Source: Winogradskyella sp046545555
GTDB taxonomy: Bacteria > Bacteroidota > Bacteroidia > Flavobacteriales > Flavobacteriaceae
Assembly (NCBI RefSeq): GCF_046545555.1
Contig: NZ_JBHZTH010000003.1
Coordinates: 1-64,000 of the forward strand
DNA length: 64,000 bases
Reading direction: 5' to 3'
Each line of letters begins with the position of its first letter. Within the stretch, counting starts at the first letter, position 1. The position numbers and the translations under genes were made by a program. Below are positions 44,615 through 53,865 of the stretch, in pieces. The notes under the pieces were generated by a model. That model ran no database searches and was not told the DNA's origin. It saw only the letters and a list, made by a program, of their open reading frames with translations.

Positions 44615-45547
44615 ATGAAAAAAACTACTTTATCACTTCTTGTATTATTTGTATTTCTAGCTTCAAAAGGTATCATAGCTCAATCTACAGCTGCATACGA
44701 TATAAGTTTCACTAGCACTTGGAACTCTTCCGATCATGGAACCTTACCAGGAAGTGCACATTGGTCTAATTTAGTAGGTGTCAACCATAATAATAATGTG
44801 ACTTTTTTAGAATTGGGAGGGACGGCTACACAAGGAATTGAAAATGTTGCTGAAGCAGGTTCCAATTCCGTTTTTAACTCAGAAGTACAAACTGCAATTA
44901 ATGCTGGTAATGCAGAACAATGGCTTAGTAAGTCCTTTTCGCCTTTTGCAGCAATAAGCACGGCAACTTTAAGCGATATCTCTATATCCGAAGAGTACCC
45001 ACTTTTAACCCTTGTGTCTATGATTGCTCCAAGCCCAGACTGGATTATTGCTGTAAACGGTCTCAACCTATGGGATACGAATACCAGTTATTGGAAAGAA
45101 ATAATTACCGTAGATTTATTTCCTTACGATGCAGGTACAGAAGATGGTTTTGGTTATTCTGGTAATAACTCTGCGACAAATCCAAGAGGGGTTATTTCTA
45201 ATATATCAGGTGCTTCGGGCTATCCCTTTAACACTGAGAAAATTGGCACACTTACGATTACTTTAAAGAATACAACATTGAGCACGGCCACCTCTCGATT
45301 TGAAAATAAAATTAAGATGTTCCCAAACCCTAATAACTCTGACAGCGTAACAATATTTAATTCTAACGTTTTAAATGAAATTGCCGTATATGATGTTTTA
45401 GGAAAAAGGGTGAAACTAACTAAAACTTCTACCAATTCTGAAAACAAACAAATCCTTAATATTAAAGATCTTAATCAAGGTATTTATATTGTTCGATTAA
45501 CAAATAAGAACGGTACGATTGGTAGCAAAAAATTAATTGTAAACTAG
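44615..45547 (+). CDS. Spondin-domain protein with T9SS sorting domain
   Basis: A 310-residue secreted protein from the ATG at 44615 (the upstream ATG at 44591 adds eight residues before the signal peptide MKKTTLSLLVLFVFLASKGIIA). Residues about 26-215 look like the Spondin_N domain (YDISFTSTWNSSDHG, ... SPDWIIAVNGLNLWD, ... DAGTEDGFGYSG, known from animal F-spondin). The last 75 residues are a type A T9SS sorting domain (MFPNPNNSD, YDVLGKRV, GIYIVRL). So it is likely exported through T9SS and retained on the surface. Function unknown. Confidence 0.85.
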   Translation: MKKTTLSLLVLFVFLASKGIIAQSTAAYDISFTSTWNSSDHGTLPGSAHWSNLVGVNHNNNVTFLELGGTATQGIENVAEAGSNSVFNSEVQTAINAGNAEQWLSKSFSPFAAISTATLSDISISEEYPLLTLVSMIAPSPDWIIAVNGLNLWDTNTSYWKEIITVDLFPYDAGTEDGFGYSGNNSATNPRGVISNISGASGYPFNTEKIGTLTITLKNTTLSTATSRFENKIKMFPNPNNSDSVTIFNSNVLNEIAVYDVLGKRVKLTKTSTNSENKQILNIKDLNQGIYIVRLTNKNGTIGSKKLIVN

Positions 45548-45633
45548 AAAAAACCTACAATTCAACTGCCTTTTAACGAATAAATCATAGTTGTTTTTAT
45601 TAAAATTATTATTTTAGTAAAAAACCCTATCAA

Positions 45634-47370
45634 ATGAATTTTTTAAAATTACCTAAAAGCCTTTCACTTCTATTCGTCTTACTAATTAGTATTAATTTTT
45701 CATTTTCTCAAACGGACGATTGTGGTTTTGAATACACTCAGGCGGAACAAGATTATTTTAACTCTGTAAAAGATCAAGTAAAAAAACTCGAAGAACAATT
45801 TTTACAGGAGCGACTAAATTCAAGAGCCCCAAGTATAACCACCGCTGTTCCTGTAAAAGCTCATATCATAAGACAAACTGACGGAACAGGAGGTTTAACT
45901 CCTTTAGAATTAGAAGATGCTATGAGTATTATGAATGGAGTTTATTTTAATGCGGGTTTAGAATTCTTCTTATGTGAAGGGATAAATTATATAGATGACG
46001 ATACCTATTATAATTATGATACAAGTGAAGAAAGTGCGATGACAGCTGCTAATGGGGTTAATGGTGTTATTAATATATATTTTACAAATGCAGTATTTAG
46101 TGGTTCCAATGCGTTATGTGGATATGCATACTTCCCAGGAGGACCAGAAACCATTTTAATGGCAAATAATTGTACCACTAACGGAAGTACATTATCTCAC
46201 GAAATGGGGCATTTTTTCGCCTTGCCACATACACATGGCAATAGTAATGTTCCAGGCTCTACAGAAGAATTAGTAAATGGTACAAACTGTGAAACAACTG
46301 GCGATTTTATTTGTGATACACCAGCAGATCCTCAATTAGGTGGAAGCAATGTTGACTTTTTATGTCAATATACAGGTAATGCAATCGATGCTAATAACGA
46401 ACAGTATACACCCGACCCTGACAATTTTATGTCTTATTCACTAAAACAATGTAGGTCTGTATTTTCGCCGCAACAGTTGGCAAGAATAAATGCTATTTAT
46501 CAAATCTCGAGAAATAATTTAGGGTGTCCAAGTTTTAATACAGATTTTACCGCAGATGAAACTAACAGCTGCTTAAACAACTTAACTGTTAATTTTACAG
46601 ATAATAGTGTTGGTGCTACCTCATGGTCTTGGGATATAGATGCAAACGGTATAGAAGATTATTCTACACAGAACATAACACATACTTACGACGCGGCAGG
46701 TGACTATGATGTTGTTTTGACGATATCGAATGGTTCTGAGGAAATAAGTAAGGTAAAGACTGAATATATATCTGTTGGCGGTATTGAAACTATTACAACC
46801 ACTATTACTATGAATCTAACATTAGATGATTGGCCTGCAGAAACGTCTTGGCAATTTTTAGATGAAAATGATGCTTTATTATATTCGGGTGGTCCTTACA
46901 CAGAAGGTGTTGACGATTTTACGACTAAGACAGCAGTATTTGATATCGCAAACCCAGATAGTTGTTATAAGTTTATTTTAAGTGATAGCTATGGCGATGG
47001 TATTTGCTGTGCTTCAGGTATAGGTAATTATGAGTTGAGAGCTGATGATAATTCACTTTTAGCATCAGGCGGAGCCATTGGTTCTGGAGTTATAAATAAT
47101 TTTTTCAGTGGGACTCTAAGTGTTAATTCATTCAAAAATGAAATTATTTCATTATTTCCTAATCCTTCTAATAATTTAGTGACTATAAAGTCCCCTTCTT
47201 TACCAGACACTTATACAATCTATAATACCTTAGGACAGGTTATAAAACAATCTATAATTAAATCTGATTCTGATTTAGTAATAAATGTAGAAAATTTCGA
47301 TAATGGTATGTATTTTATTAAGTTGACGAAAGCAAGCTCAAGTCAAGTTATATCATTTGTTAAGAATTAA
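45634..47370 (+). CDS. M43-like secreted metalloprotease with T9SS domain
   Basis: A 578-residue protein: signal peptide (about 1-26), metalloprotease domain (about 65-300) with zinc motif His189-Glu190-MG-His193-FFALP-His199 and Met-turn FMSYSLKQC, a PKD-like domain (about 310-385), a CUB/other beta domain (about 390-500, SDSYGDGICC) and a T9SS type A sorting domain (505-578). Pappalysin (M43) motifs usually have Gly where Ala196 stands. A secreted protease of the cell surface; substrates unknown. Confidence 0.85.
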   Translation: MNFLKLPKSLSLLFVLLISINFSFSQTDDCGFEYTQAEQDYFNSVKDQVKKLEEQFLQERLNSRAPSITTAVPVKAHIIRQTDGTGGLTPLELEDAMSIMNGVYFNAGLEFFLCEGINYIDDDTYYNYDTSEESAMTAANGVNGVINIYFTNAVFSGSNALCGYAYFPGGPETILMANNCTTNGSTLSHEMGHFFALPHTHGNSNVPGSTEELVNGTNCETTGDFICDTPADPQLGGSNVDFLCQYTGNAIDANNEQYTPDPDNFMSYSLKQCRSVFSPQQLARINAIYQISRNNLGCPSFNTDFTADETNSCLNNLTVNFTDNSVGATSWSWDIDANGIEDYSTQNITHTYDAAGDYDVVLTISNGSEEISKVKTEYISVGGIETITTTITMNLTLDDWPAETSWQFLDENDALLYSGGPYTEGVDDFTTKTAVFDIANPDSCYKFILSDSYGDGICCASGIGNYELRADDNSLLASGGAIGSGVINNFFSGTLSVNSFKNEIISLFPNPSNNLVTIKSPSLPDTYTIYNTLGQVIKQSIIKSDSDLVINVENFDNGMYFIKLTKASSSQVISFVKN

Positions 47371-47392
47371 ATATTATTAAGACATACAAATT

Positions 47393-47420
47393 AAAAAAGG
47401 TGAATTAATGCACCTTTTTT
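47393..47420. terminator. Bidirectional terminator
   Basis: A 10-bp stem around an 8-base loop, flanked by A and T tracts, between the converging metalloprotease and pyrD genes. Confidence 0.8.
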
Positions 47421-48442
47421 AATATAGCTTTATTAATTGATTTTATAAGCTTAGGTCCTTCGTAGATAAAGCCAGTATAGATCTGAACTAAGTCTGCGCC
47501 TGCCTCTAGCTTTTCTAAAGCATCTTCTGCTGAATGTATACCACCCACTCCAATAATAGGAAAGCCTTTATTACTCTTCTTTGACAAATAATTTATTACA
47601 CGAGTAGATTTATTTTTTATAGGTTGTCCGCTTAAACCACCATTTCCGATTTCTTCTAAACGCTCATTAGAAGCTTTTAAATTAGCCCTATCCGTAGATG
47701 TGTTGCTAGCAATAACTCCTTCAAGATTTGTCTCAGCAATCAGCTCAATAATTTCATCCAGTTGATTATCATTTAGATCTGGTGCAATCTTAAGAAGTAT
47801 AGGTTTTTGAGTTGAAAAATTTAAATTAGCCTTTTGCACGGCTCCTATTAATTCTAATAAATAATCTTTGTCATTTAGTTTAGCATGACTCCCAACGTTA
47901 GGACAACTTACATTTAATACAAAATAATCTACATAAGGATGCAGTGCGTTAAAACATTCTAAATAATCTTTTGTATAATTTTCTGGCCTCGTTTGTGTGT
48001 TCTTACCAATATTTCCGCCAATTACTACTTGTCCCTTGTTCCCTTTTAATTGCTCAATAGCCGCTTTAAGACCTTCATTATTGAAACCCATTCGATTAAT
48101 AATACCTTGATCTCCTTTTAAGCGAAACAAACGTTGTTTAGGATTACCTTCTTGAGCTTCTGGAGTAACTGTACCAATCTCTATAAAGCCAAATCCAAAA
48201 TTTGATAGTTCATTATATAAAACAGCATTTTTATCAAAACCAGCTGCAAGACCCACGGGATTCTTAAACTTTAATCCAAAAAATTCTCTTTCGAGGTGTT
48301 TGTCTTCAACAAGATATATCGTTTTAATAAGGCTTTTTGCTCCAGGAATTTTAGAAATAGCCTTTATAAGCGAAAATGTAAAATAGTGGACTTTCTCTGG
48401 ATCGAAGCAGAACAGTATAGGTCTTATTATTGCTTTGTACAT
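47405..48442 (-). CDS. pyrD: Dihydroorotate dehydrogenase (quinone)
   Basis: Class 2 enzyme oxidising dihydroorotate to orotate with quinone as acceptor at the inner membrane. The 345 residues start with the amphipathic N-terminal helices, then KNPVGLAAGFDKNA (FMN site), the catalytic Ser in FVLNVSCPNVG, ASNTSTDRA and GVGGIHSAEDALEKLEAGADLVQIYTG. A TATTTTTG -7 box (48461-48468, minus strand) precedes the start. Confidence 0.96.
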   Translation of the reverse strand: MYKAIIRPILFCFDPEKVHYFTFSLIKAISKIPGAKSLIKTIYLVEDKHLEREFFGLKFKNPVGLAAGFDKNAVLYNELSNFGFGFIEIGTVTPEAQEGNPKQRLFRLKGDQGIINRMGFNNEGLKAAIEQLKGNKGQVVIGGNIGKNTQTRPENYTKDYLECFNALHPYVDYFVLNVSCPNVGSHAKLNDKDYLLELIGAVQKANLNFSTQKPILLKIAPDLNDNQLDEIIELIAETNLEGVIASNTSTDRANLKASNERLEEIGNGGLSGQPIKNKSTRVINYLSKKSNKGFPIIGVGGIHSAEDALEKLEAGADLVQIYTGFIYEGPKLIKSINKAILKKVH

Positions 48443-48507
48443 CTTTGGTTATTTTCATTGCAAAAATAAGCCAATTACTTTCATTTTAAAAGAAACAAAG
48501 ACCAGAC

Positions 48508-48538
48508 TTGTGCCTTAAGGGCATGTTGTCTATTTTTG
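48508..48538 (+). promoter_or_regulatory. Promoter of pepT
   Basis: TTG (48508-48510), 20-nt spacer and TATTTTTG (48531-48538), about 16 nt before the pepT ATG. Confidence 0.65.
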
Positions 48539-48554
48539 ATAATAAACCAATTTT

Positions 48555-49793
48555 ATGATACCTAAACAACATATTATAGATCGCTTTATAAGCTATGTTA
48601 CTATAGATACAGAATCTGACCCAAATTCTAATACAACACCAAGCACTGAAAAACAATGGGAATTAGCTCATAAGCTTACAAAAGAGCTTATATCTATTGG
48701 TATGAAAGATGTAACAATAGATCCGAATGCATACGTAATGGCTACACTACCAAGTAATATAGATTATGACGTTCCTACCATTGGCTTTATATCACATTTT
48801 GACACCTCTCCAGATTTTACTGGTAAAAATGTAAAGCCACGAGTAATTGAGCATTATGATGGAAAGGATATTGCGCTCAATGTCGACGAAAATATAATTT
48901 TATCCCCAAATTATTTCGAAGATTTATTATTGTATGTTGGCCAAACTTTAATTGTAACTGATGGCACTACCCTCTTAGGAGCAGACGATAAAGCGGGTAT
49001 AACTGAAATAATTACTGCGATGGAATACCTAATCAATAATCCCAATATAAAACACGGTAAAATTAGAGTTGGTTTTACTCCCGATGAAGAAATTGGTCGT
49101 GGTGCACATAAATTTGATGTCGAAAAATTTGATGCTGACTGGGCCTATACAATGGATGGCAGCCAAATTGGTGAGTTAGAATATGAAAATTTTAATGCTG
49201 CTGGAGCAGTTATTAAAGTGAAAGGCAAAATTGTGCATCCTGGATACGCAAAAGGAAAAATGATAAATTCGATGTATTATGCTTCAGAATTTATAAATGC
49301 TCTTCCAAAGCTAGAAACACCTGAACATACGGAAGGCTATGAAGGTTTTTTTCATCTTCATAACATGAAAGGTGAAGTTGAGGAGTCTGTACTAGAGTAT
49401 ATTATAAGAGACCACGATAATGATAAATTCGAAGCAAGAAAGGCATTAATGAGAAAAATAGTTCTTGACTTAAATAACAAATTTGAATCTGAGATCTATT
49501 CAATAGAAATTACTGATCAATATTTTAATATGAAAGAAAAGGTAGAACCTGTTATGCATATTGTAGATATTGCTGAAGAAGCTATGAAACAAATAGGAAT
49601 AAAACCTTTAATTAAACCTATTAGAGGTGGTACAGATGGCTCTCAACTATCTTACATGGGATTACCTTGCCCAAATATATTTGCTGGAGGTCATAATTTT
49701 CATGGGCGTTACGAATATGTTCCAGTAGAGAGTATGCAAAAAGCTGTAGAAGTTATTTGTAAAATTGCCGAATTAACAGCTGTAAAGAAATAA
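48555..49793 (+). CDS. pepT: Peptidase T
   Basis: Cytosolic zinc tripeptidase of the M20 family, 412 residues as usual. Metal ligands and the catalytic residues appear in ISHFDTSPDF, GADDKAGITE and PDEEIGRGAHKFD; the C-terminal GGTDGSQLSYMGLPCPNIFAGGHNFHG is complete. It removes the N-terminal residue of tripeptides. The next gene starts 9 nt later and is probably co-transcribed. Confidence 0.96.
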   Translation: MIPKQHIIDRFISYVTIDTESDPNSNTTPSTEKQWELAHKLTKELISIGMKDVTIDPNAYVMATLPSNIDYDVPTIGFISHFDTSPDFTGKNVKPRVIEHYDGKDIALNVDENIILSPNYFEDLLLYVGQTLIVTDGTTLLGADDKAGITEIITAMEYLINNPNIKHGKIRVGFTPDEEIGRGAHKFDVEKFDADWAYTMDGSQIGELEYENFNAAGAVIKVKGKIVHPGYAKGKMINSMYYASEFINALPKLETPEHTEGYEGFFHLHNMKGEVEESVLEYIIRDHDNDKFEARKALMRKIVLDLNNKFESEIYSIEITDQYFNMKEKVEPVMHIVDIAEEAMKQIGIKPLIKPIRGGTDGSQLSYMGLPCPNIFAGGHNFHGRYEYVPVESMQKAVEVICKIAELTAVKK

Positions 49794-49802
49794 TTTAGAT
49801 TT

Positions 49803-50744
49803 ATGAAAAGATATATTTATATCGTTATTCTGCTTTTTGTTACCTATTTAGTTCCTTCACAAAACAAAAATATTGAAATAACTTACGAAAGGAAATCAGA
49901 TAACAGTATTACATTTTACTACTCAAAAAACTTACCTGGTAGCTATTCGGTAAAGTTAGAATTTACAAGATTAGAAAATTCATATAGTAAAACAACACAT
50001 TATAAAGTTATTAAATACAAAAGTGGCAACCTACTTACTATAAAACCAGCAAATAAGGACAAAGGAATTTCTTTTTCATACAAGTTTTCTTATTTAATAG
50101 GTGATCCCAACCCAAAAGTAAACGCATCTATTGAGTACAGCCTACCATTTATAAAAAATAAAGAGATTAATATTTTGGAGGCCTCCAACCTTGGAGAAAC
50201 TTATTTTGGGAACAGAAAACCTATTGATTGGAAATCATTTATAGTGTACTCAAACACATCAGATACCATCTGTAGTATGCGTAAAGGTAAAGTGGTAAAT
50301 ATTATTAATGATTATGTAAACAATCCTTCTCAAGAAAAAGTATTTACGAGTAAAAGGAATAAAATAACTATTGAGCATGATGATGGTACATATGCGATCT
50401 ATACTGGATTTGATAAGCAACAAATATTTATAAAACTTGGACAGGTAATCTATCCGCAGACTCGACTGGGTAAATTAGAAAAGTTTAATAAAAACATGTA
50501 CCGTTTAGATTTTAGTATCTTTCATTATTTTAAAAATGCTCTAGAAAACAATAAAAAAGAAACGCTAACGGATCGAAAATATAACGTAAAGTACTTAGAC
50601 CCTAAGTTTATTACCAATCTTGGAGTTGTCCAAATTGAATCTGGAAAAGATTATAAAACAACTTTTGAAACATCAATATTACTTCAAGAGCTAACAAGAA
50701 AAGAGAAAAAAAAATTGAAGAAAAATCCTAAATTTTACCATTAA
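49803..50744 (+). CDS. Degenerate M23-like secreted protein
   Basis: A 313-residue exported protein with signal peptide (about 1-18). Residues about 150-245 align in pattern with the M23/LytM peptidase fold (SDTICSMRKGKVVNI, KITIEHDDGTYAIYTGF, LGQVIYPQTRLGKLE, YRLDFSIFHYF). However the Ala-His in the usual LYAHL position is replaced (AIYTGF) and the HxH motif reads RLDF, so zinc ligands are missing and catalysis is unlikely. Similar dead LytM proteins (EnvC, NlpD) activate amidases. It is in the pepT unit. Confidence 0.7.
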   Translation: MKRYIYIVILLFVTYLVPSQNKNIEITYERKSDNSITFYYSKNLPGSYSVKLEFTRLENSYSKTTHYKVIKYKSGNLLTIKPANKDKGISFSYKFSYLIGDPNPKVNASIEYSLPFIKNKEINILEASNLGETYFGNRKPIDWKSFIVYSNTSDTICSMRKGKVVNIINDYVNNPSQEKVFTSKRNKITIEHDDGTYAIYTGFDKQQIFIKLGQVIYPQTRLGKLEKFNKNMYRLDFSIFHYFKNALENNKKETLTDRKYNVKYLDPKFITNLGVVQIESGKDYKTTFETSILLQELTRKEKKKLKKNPKFYH

Positions 50745-50760
50745 AATAAATCTATTGAAA

Positions 50761-51180
50761 ATGAAAAAATTACTAAGTACAATTATATTATTAGGATTAT
50801 TATTAAGTGGTTGTGAAAAAAAAGCAAATAATAATGATAAGAACGAACCCATAGCAGATACTGAAGAAATAATGACTAAGAAATTACGCCATGTTGTTCT
50901 TTTTAAATTCAAAGAGTCTTCATCAAAAGTAGAAATTAAGGCATTAGAAACTGCTTTCGCTGAATTGCCCAAAAAAATAAAAGAAATTAAAGATTTTGAA
51001 TGGGGCATAAATAATAGTCCTGAGGGTTTAGATAAAGGTTTCACTCATTGCTTTCTCGTTACATTTGATAGTGAAGAAGATAGATCTATTTATTTGCCAC
51101 ATCCAGATCACAAAGCATTTGTTGATTTGTTAGGCACGCATGTAGATGATGTTTTAGTTCTAGATTATTGGATTAAATAG
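50761..51180 (+). CDS. Dabb-domain lipoprotein
   Basis: About 139 residues from the ATG at 50761, with lipobox GLLLSGCEKK. The mature part is a stress-responsive alpha-beta barrel (Dabb) domain: LRHVVLFKFKESSSKVEIKALE, FEWGINNSPEGLDKGFTHCFLVTF and YLPHPDHKAFVDLL. Dabb proteins are mostly dimeric and uncharacterised; an exported lipoprotein form is somewhat unusual outside this phylum. It follows the M23-like gene by 16 nt. Confidence 0.82.
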   Translation: MKKLLSTIILLGLLLSGCEKKANNNDKNEPIADTEEIMTKKLRHVVLFKFKESSSKVEIKALETAFAELPKKIKEIKDFEWGINNSPEGLDKGFTHCFLVTFDSEEDRSIYLPHPDHKAFVDLLGTHVDDVLVLDYWIK

Positions 51181-51185
51181 TTATT

Positions 51186-51788
51186 GTGAAAAAGGTCAAT
51201 TCAGTTGAAGAATATATAGAAGTAAATCCTACTTACAGGGATGCGTTGATTATACTGCGTAATCTTCTTATTTCGACTGAGCTAGAAGAAACGATTAAAT
51301 GGAGCATGCCAACTTATTGTTTAGGTAAAAAAAATGTTTTAGGTATAGGTGCCTTTAAAAACCATTTCTGCTTATGGTTTCATCAGGGAGTCTTTTTAAA
51401 AGATGAACAAGGCCTACTTATAAATGCTCAAGAAAATAAAACAAAGGCGTTAAGACAAATGCGTTTCAAATCGAAATCTGATATTAATAACAGAATCGTA
51501 TTAAGTTATATAAAAGAGGCTATTGAAAATCAACTTTTAGGAAAAGAATTAAAACCTCAACGCAAAAAAGTAAATACAATCACAGTTCCAGTCGAATTAA
51601 AGGCAGCTCTTAATTCTAACATTAAGCTTAACAAATCTTTTAAAGCATTTACAACTAGTAAACAGCGTGAATATTGCATGTATATAGCAGAGGCTAAAAG
51701 GGATATTACAAAACAAAAACGATTAGAGAAAATAAAACCAATGATTATAAAAGGCATTGGGTTAAATGATAAATATAAAAACTGCTAA
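51186..51788 (+). CDS. DUF1801/YdeI-OmdA family protein
   Basis: A 200-residue cytosolic protein starting at GTG 51186, 5 nt after the lipoprotein gene. The N-terminal DUF1801 fold (about 10-105, YRDALIILRNLL, IKWSMPTYCLGKKNVLGIGAFKNHFCLWF) is followed by a C-terminal OmdA/YdeI helical domain (about 130-195, FTTSKQREYCMYIAEAKRDITKQKRLEKI). The family is linked to peptide antibiotic or stress resistance in a few species, but its biochemical role is unknown. It ends at a strong terminator. Confidence 0.82.
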   Translation: MKKVNSVEEYIEVNPTYRDALIILRNLLISTELEETIKWSMPTYCLGKKNVLGIGAFKNHFCLWFHQGVFLKDEQGLLINAQENKTKALRQMRFKSKSDINNRIVLSYIKEAIENQLLGKELKPQRKKVNTITVPVELKAALNSNIKLNKSFKAFTTSKQREYCMYIAEAKRDITKQKRLEKIKPMIIKGIGLNDKYKNC

Positions 51789-51811
51789 ACGGCATTAAAC
51801 AAATTTTGAAT

Positions 51812-51845
51812 AAAAAAAACACTCTTTAAAAGAGTGTTTTTTTTT
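51812..51845. terminator. Bidirectional terminator
   Basis: A stem of about 12 bp with A tract left and T tract right. It separates the DUF1801 gene from the converging yajC. Confidence 0.88.
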
Positions 51846-51864
51846 ATAGATTTAAGAAAGAAAT

Positions 51865-52155
51865 TTATTTCGCTTTAGCAGGCGCATTTAATTTTCTACT
51901 CATTTCCATTGAAATTGCAGAACGATCGAATTTAATTTTACCGGCTAATGTTTCTATAACACAACTAGCGTCTTTATCGTTCAGCTCTATAACTTTGCCG
52001 TGCATTCCGCTTTTAGTAATCACTCGATCACCGCGTTTAAGTTCACTAGCAAATTTTTTCTCTTGTTTAGCACGCTTCATCTGTGGTGCAATCATAAAGA
52101 AATACATCACAGCGAAAATTGCAATAAACGGTAAAAATGACCCTAATCCTTCCAT
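51865..52155 (-). CDS. yajC: Preprotein translocase subunit YajC
   Basis: A 96-residue protein with one N-terminal transmembrane helix (LPFIAIFAVMYFFMIAPQMKR) and the cytoplasmic segment LKRGDRVITKSGMHGKVIEL typical of YajC, an accessory of the SecDF complex. It follows the DUF1573 lipoprotein gene by 9 nt on the same strand. Confidence 0.94.
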   Translation of the reverse strand: MEGLGSFLPFIAIFAVMYFFMIAPQMKRAKQEKKFASELKRGDRVITKSGMHGKVIELNDKDASCVIETLAGKIKFDRSAISMEMSRKLNAPAKAK

Positions 52156-52164
52156 TATAAGTTA

Positions 52165-52716
52165 TTAGTTGTGGTTATGACCTTCGTGCCCAGGTTGAGT
52201 AGAAGTCTTTACCGTACTTGTCGATAAAGGGTTAACTGTAGCTTTCCCTGGTGCCTTTTGTGGTGCATTAGGATCTGCTTGTACCATTGCAGAAATTTTC
52301 ACAATTTGTGAGCCTGTTTCAGTGTTAGTCGTCATAGTTAATGATTTAGATACTTTTCCGTTACCCTTACCATTAAATTTAACTGTAAACTGTCCTTCTT
52401 CACCTGGCTTTACTTCCTTAGTATAATTCGATGGAACCGTACAACCGCAAGTACTTTTAATGTTACTAACTACTAACATTGAATTACCAGCGTTTTTGTA
52501 CTTAAAGATAGTCTCAACAGGAGTACCGTTCATAATTGTTCCAAAATCGTGCTCTACTTTGTCTAATTCAAGAACAGGAAAGTTACCTGATTTCGCATCT
52601 CTATCTGCGGCTACTGCCACGTTCTCAGATTTAATTTTACTAGCAGCATTCTCTTTACAAGATGTGAATGCTACCATACATAATGCGCTAAGTCCTAAAA
52701 TTACTTTTTTCATCAC
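52165..52716 (-). CDS. DUF1573 lipoprotein
   Basis: A 183-residue lipoprotein (lipobox CMVAFTSC, Cys20) with a DUF1573 immunoglobulin-like domain (about 48-140): VEHDFGTIMNGTPVETIFKYKNAG and STCGCTVPSNYTKEVKPGEEG. The tail is His-rich (EGHNHN). Such proteins are common in Bacteroidota between nusB and yajC. The function is unknown. Confidence 0.9.
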   Translation of the reverse strand: MMKKVILGLSALCMVAFTSCKENAASKIKSENVAVAADRDAKSGNFPVLELDKVEHDFGTIMNGTPVETIFKYKNAGNSMLVVSNIKSTCGCTVPSNYTKEVKPGEEGQFTVKFNGKGNGKVSKSLTMTTNTETGSQIVKISAMVQADPNAPQKAPGKATVNPLSTSTVKTSTQPGHEGHNHN

Positions 52717-52829
52717 TATATTTATTAAATTAATTTTTCTTATTTCGTTCAGTTTGCGAAGGTACTAATAATTTCAACTAATTAAAATTTTTAAGCAACT
52801 GTTAACAAGTTATTCTGTGCTAAACAGGC

Positions 52830-53774
52830 TTACATTAGGCCTCTACCTGTTTTAAGATGCACTTTCTCAGACTGGTATTCCTTAACTATTTTATCTAAAA
52901 TACCATTAATAAATAGACTACTTTTTGGTGTAGAATACTCTTTTGCTATTTCTAAAAATTCGTTTATGGTTACTTTATGTGGTATTGAAGGAAACTTTTG
53001 AAACTCACAAAGTGCCATTTTTAATAGAACACCATCTAAACTAGCTAAACGTTCTGTATCCCAATTCGTAGCCTTTGCAGCTATTTCTTGGGCGAATTTA
53101 GAACTATTTAAAACTGTTTTTTTAAATAAGTCTTTCGCATACTCTTTATCATCTTCATCTTTATACAACGACGGCAACAAAGCAGTGTCTGGTGAAGAAA
53201 GTTTTACTTTACGCAATACTTTAAGAAGGACTGTATTAACGACGGGCAAATCGTCTACCCAAGTTAATTTTTTGTCCTCAAAATAATCATATAGCTTGTC
53301 GTTTGGTGCTATAATGTAAGAATAAATATCTAAAACAAATTTCTTATCTTTTTTAAATGATTCTTCTGTATCATTAATATAAGATTCATAAATATCACTT
53401 TTTAAAATAGACTTAAAAATGATATCCACATATTCAAAGTCTAAATCCCAGAAATTTAATTTCTTTTTTTGAATAATCTCTTGAAGCATTTTGTTTTCAC
53501 TTATGCCATTCAATAACTGATTATCCTGAAATTTTGTATTTAGAACTTTATTTGCCTCTTTATCTAATAAACGTTTCTGTAGTTTACTATTATAGTCTTT
53601 ACTCTTTTTTTGCAGCTCAGTCAATAAAGCTAAAATAGATAAGTAAAGATCGTACATGCTATCTAAGCTATATAATAAGAATTTCTCATCTTTCTTTAGA
53701 TCATCATTTTCAGTACCTTTAAAAGCATACAAAGTTTGCATTACTTTTATTCTGATGTGTCTTCTATTGAGCAT
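52830..53774 (-). CDS. nusB: Transcription antitermination factor NusB
   Basis: A 314-residue protein, about twice the E. coli length. The RNA-binding N-terminal motif (MLNRRHIRIKVMQTLYAFKG) and the C-terminal helices (LASLDGVLLKMALCEFQKFPSIPHKVTINEFLEIAKEYSTPKSSLFINGILDKI) are typical NusB, separated by an insertion of about 150 lysine-rich residues. Long NusB proteins are the rule in Bacteroidota. It lies upstream of the DUF1573 and yajC genes, 113 nt apart. Confidence 0.94.
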   Translation of the reverse strand: MLNRRHIRIKVMQTLYAFKGTENDDLKKDEKFLLYSLDSMYDLYLSILALLTELQKKSKDYNSKLQKRLLDKEANKVLNTKFQDNQLLNGISENKMLQEIIQKKKLNFWDLDFEYVDIIFKSILKSDIYESYINDTEESFKKDKKFVLDIYSYIIAPNDKLYDYFEDKKLTWVDDLPVVNTVLLKVLRKVKLSSPDTALLPSLYKDEDDKEYAKDLFKKTVLNSSKFAQEIAAKATNWDTERLASLDGVLLKMALCEFQKFPSIPHKVTINEFLEIAKEYSTPKSSLFINGILDKIVKEYQSEKVHLKTGRGLM

Positions 53775-53802
53775 GGTAAAGAACTAACTTTTAATATAGG
53801 TT

Positions 53803-53833
53803 AAAAAAAGGTGAATTTTTAAAAATTCACCTT
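53803..53833 (-). terminator. Terminator after leucine dehydrogenase
   Basis: A perfect 13-bp palindrome with little or no loop preceded on the plus strand by seven A residues, which become the U tract on the minus strand. It stops transcription of the dehydrogenase gene about 33 nt after its stop. Confidence 0.82.
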
Positions 53834-53865
53834 GCAAAAATACTATTATTTATATCCTAAAAAAA

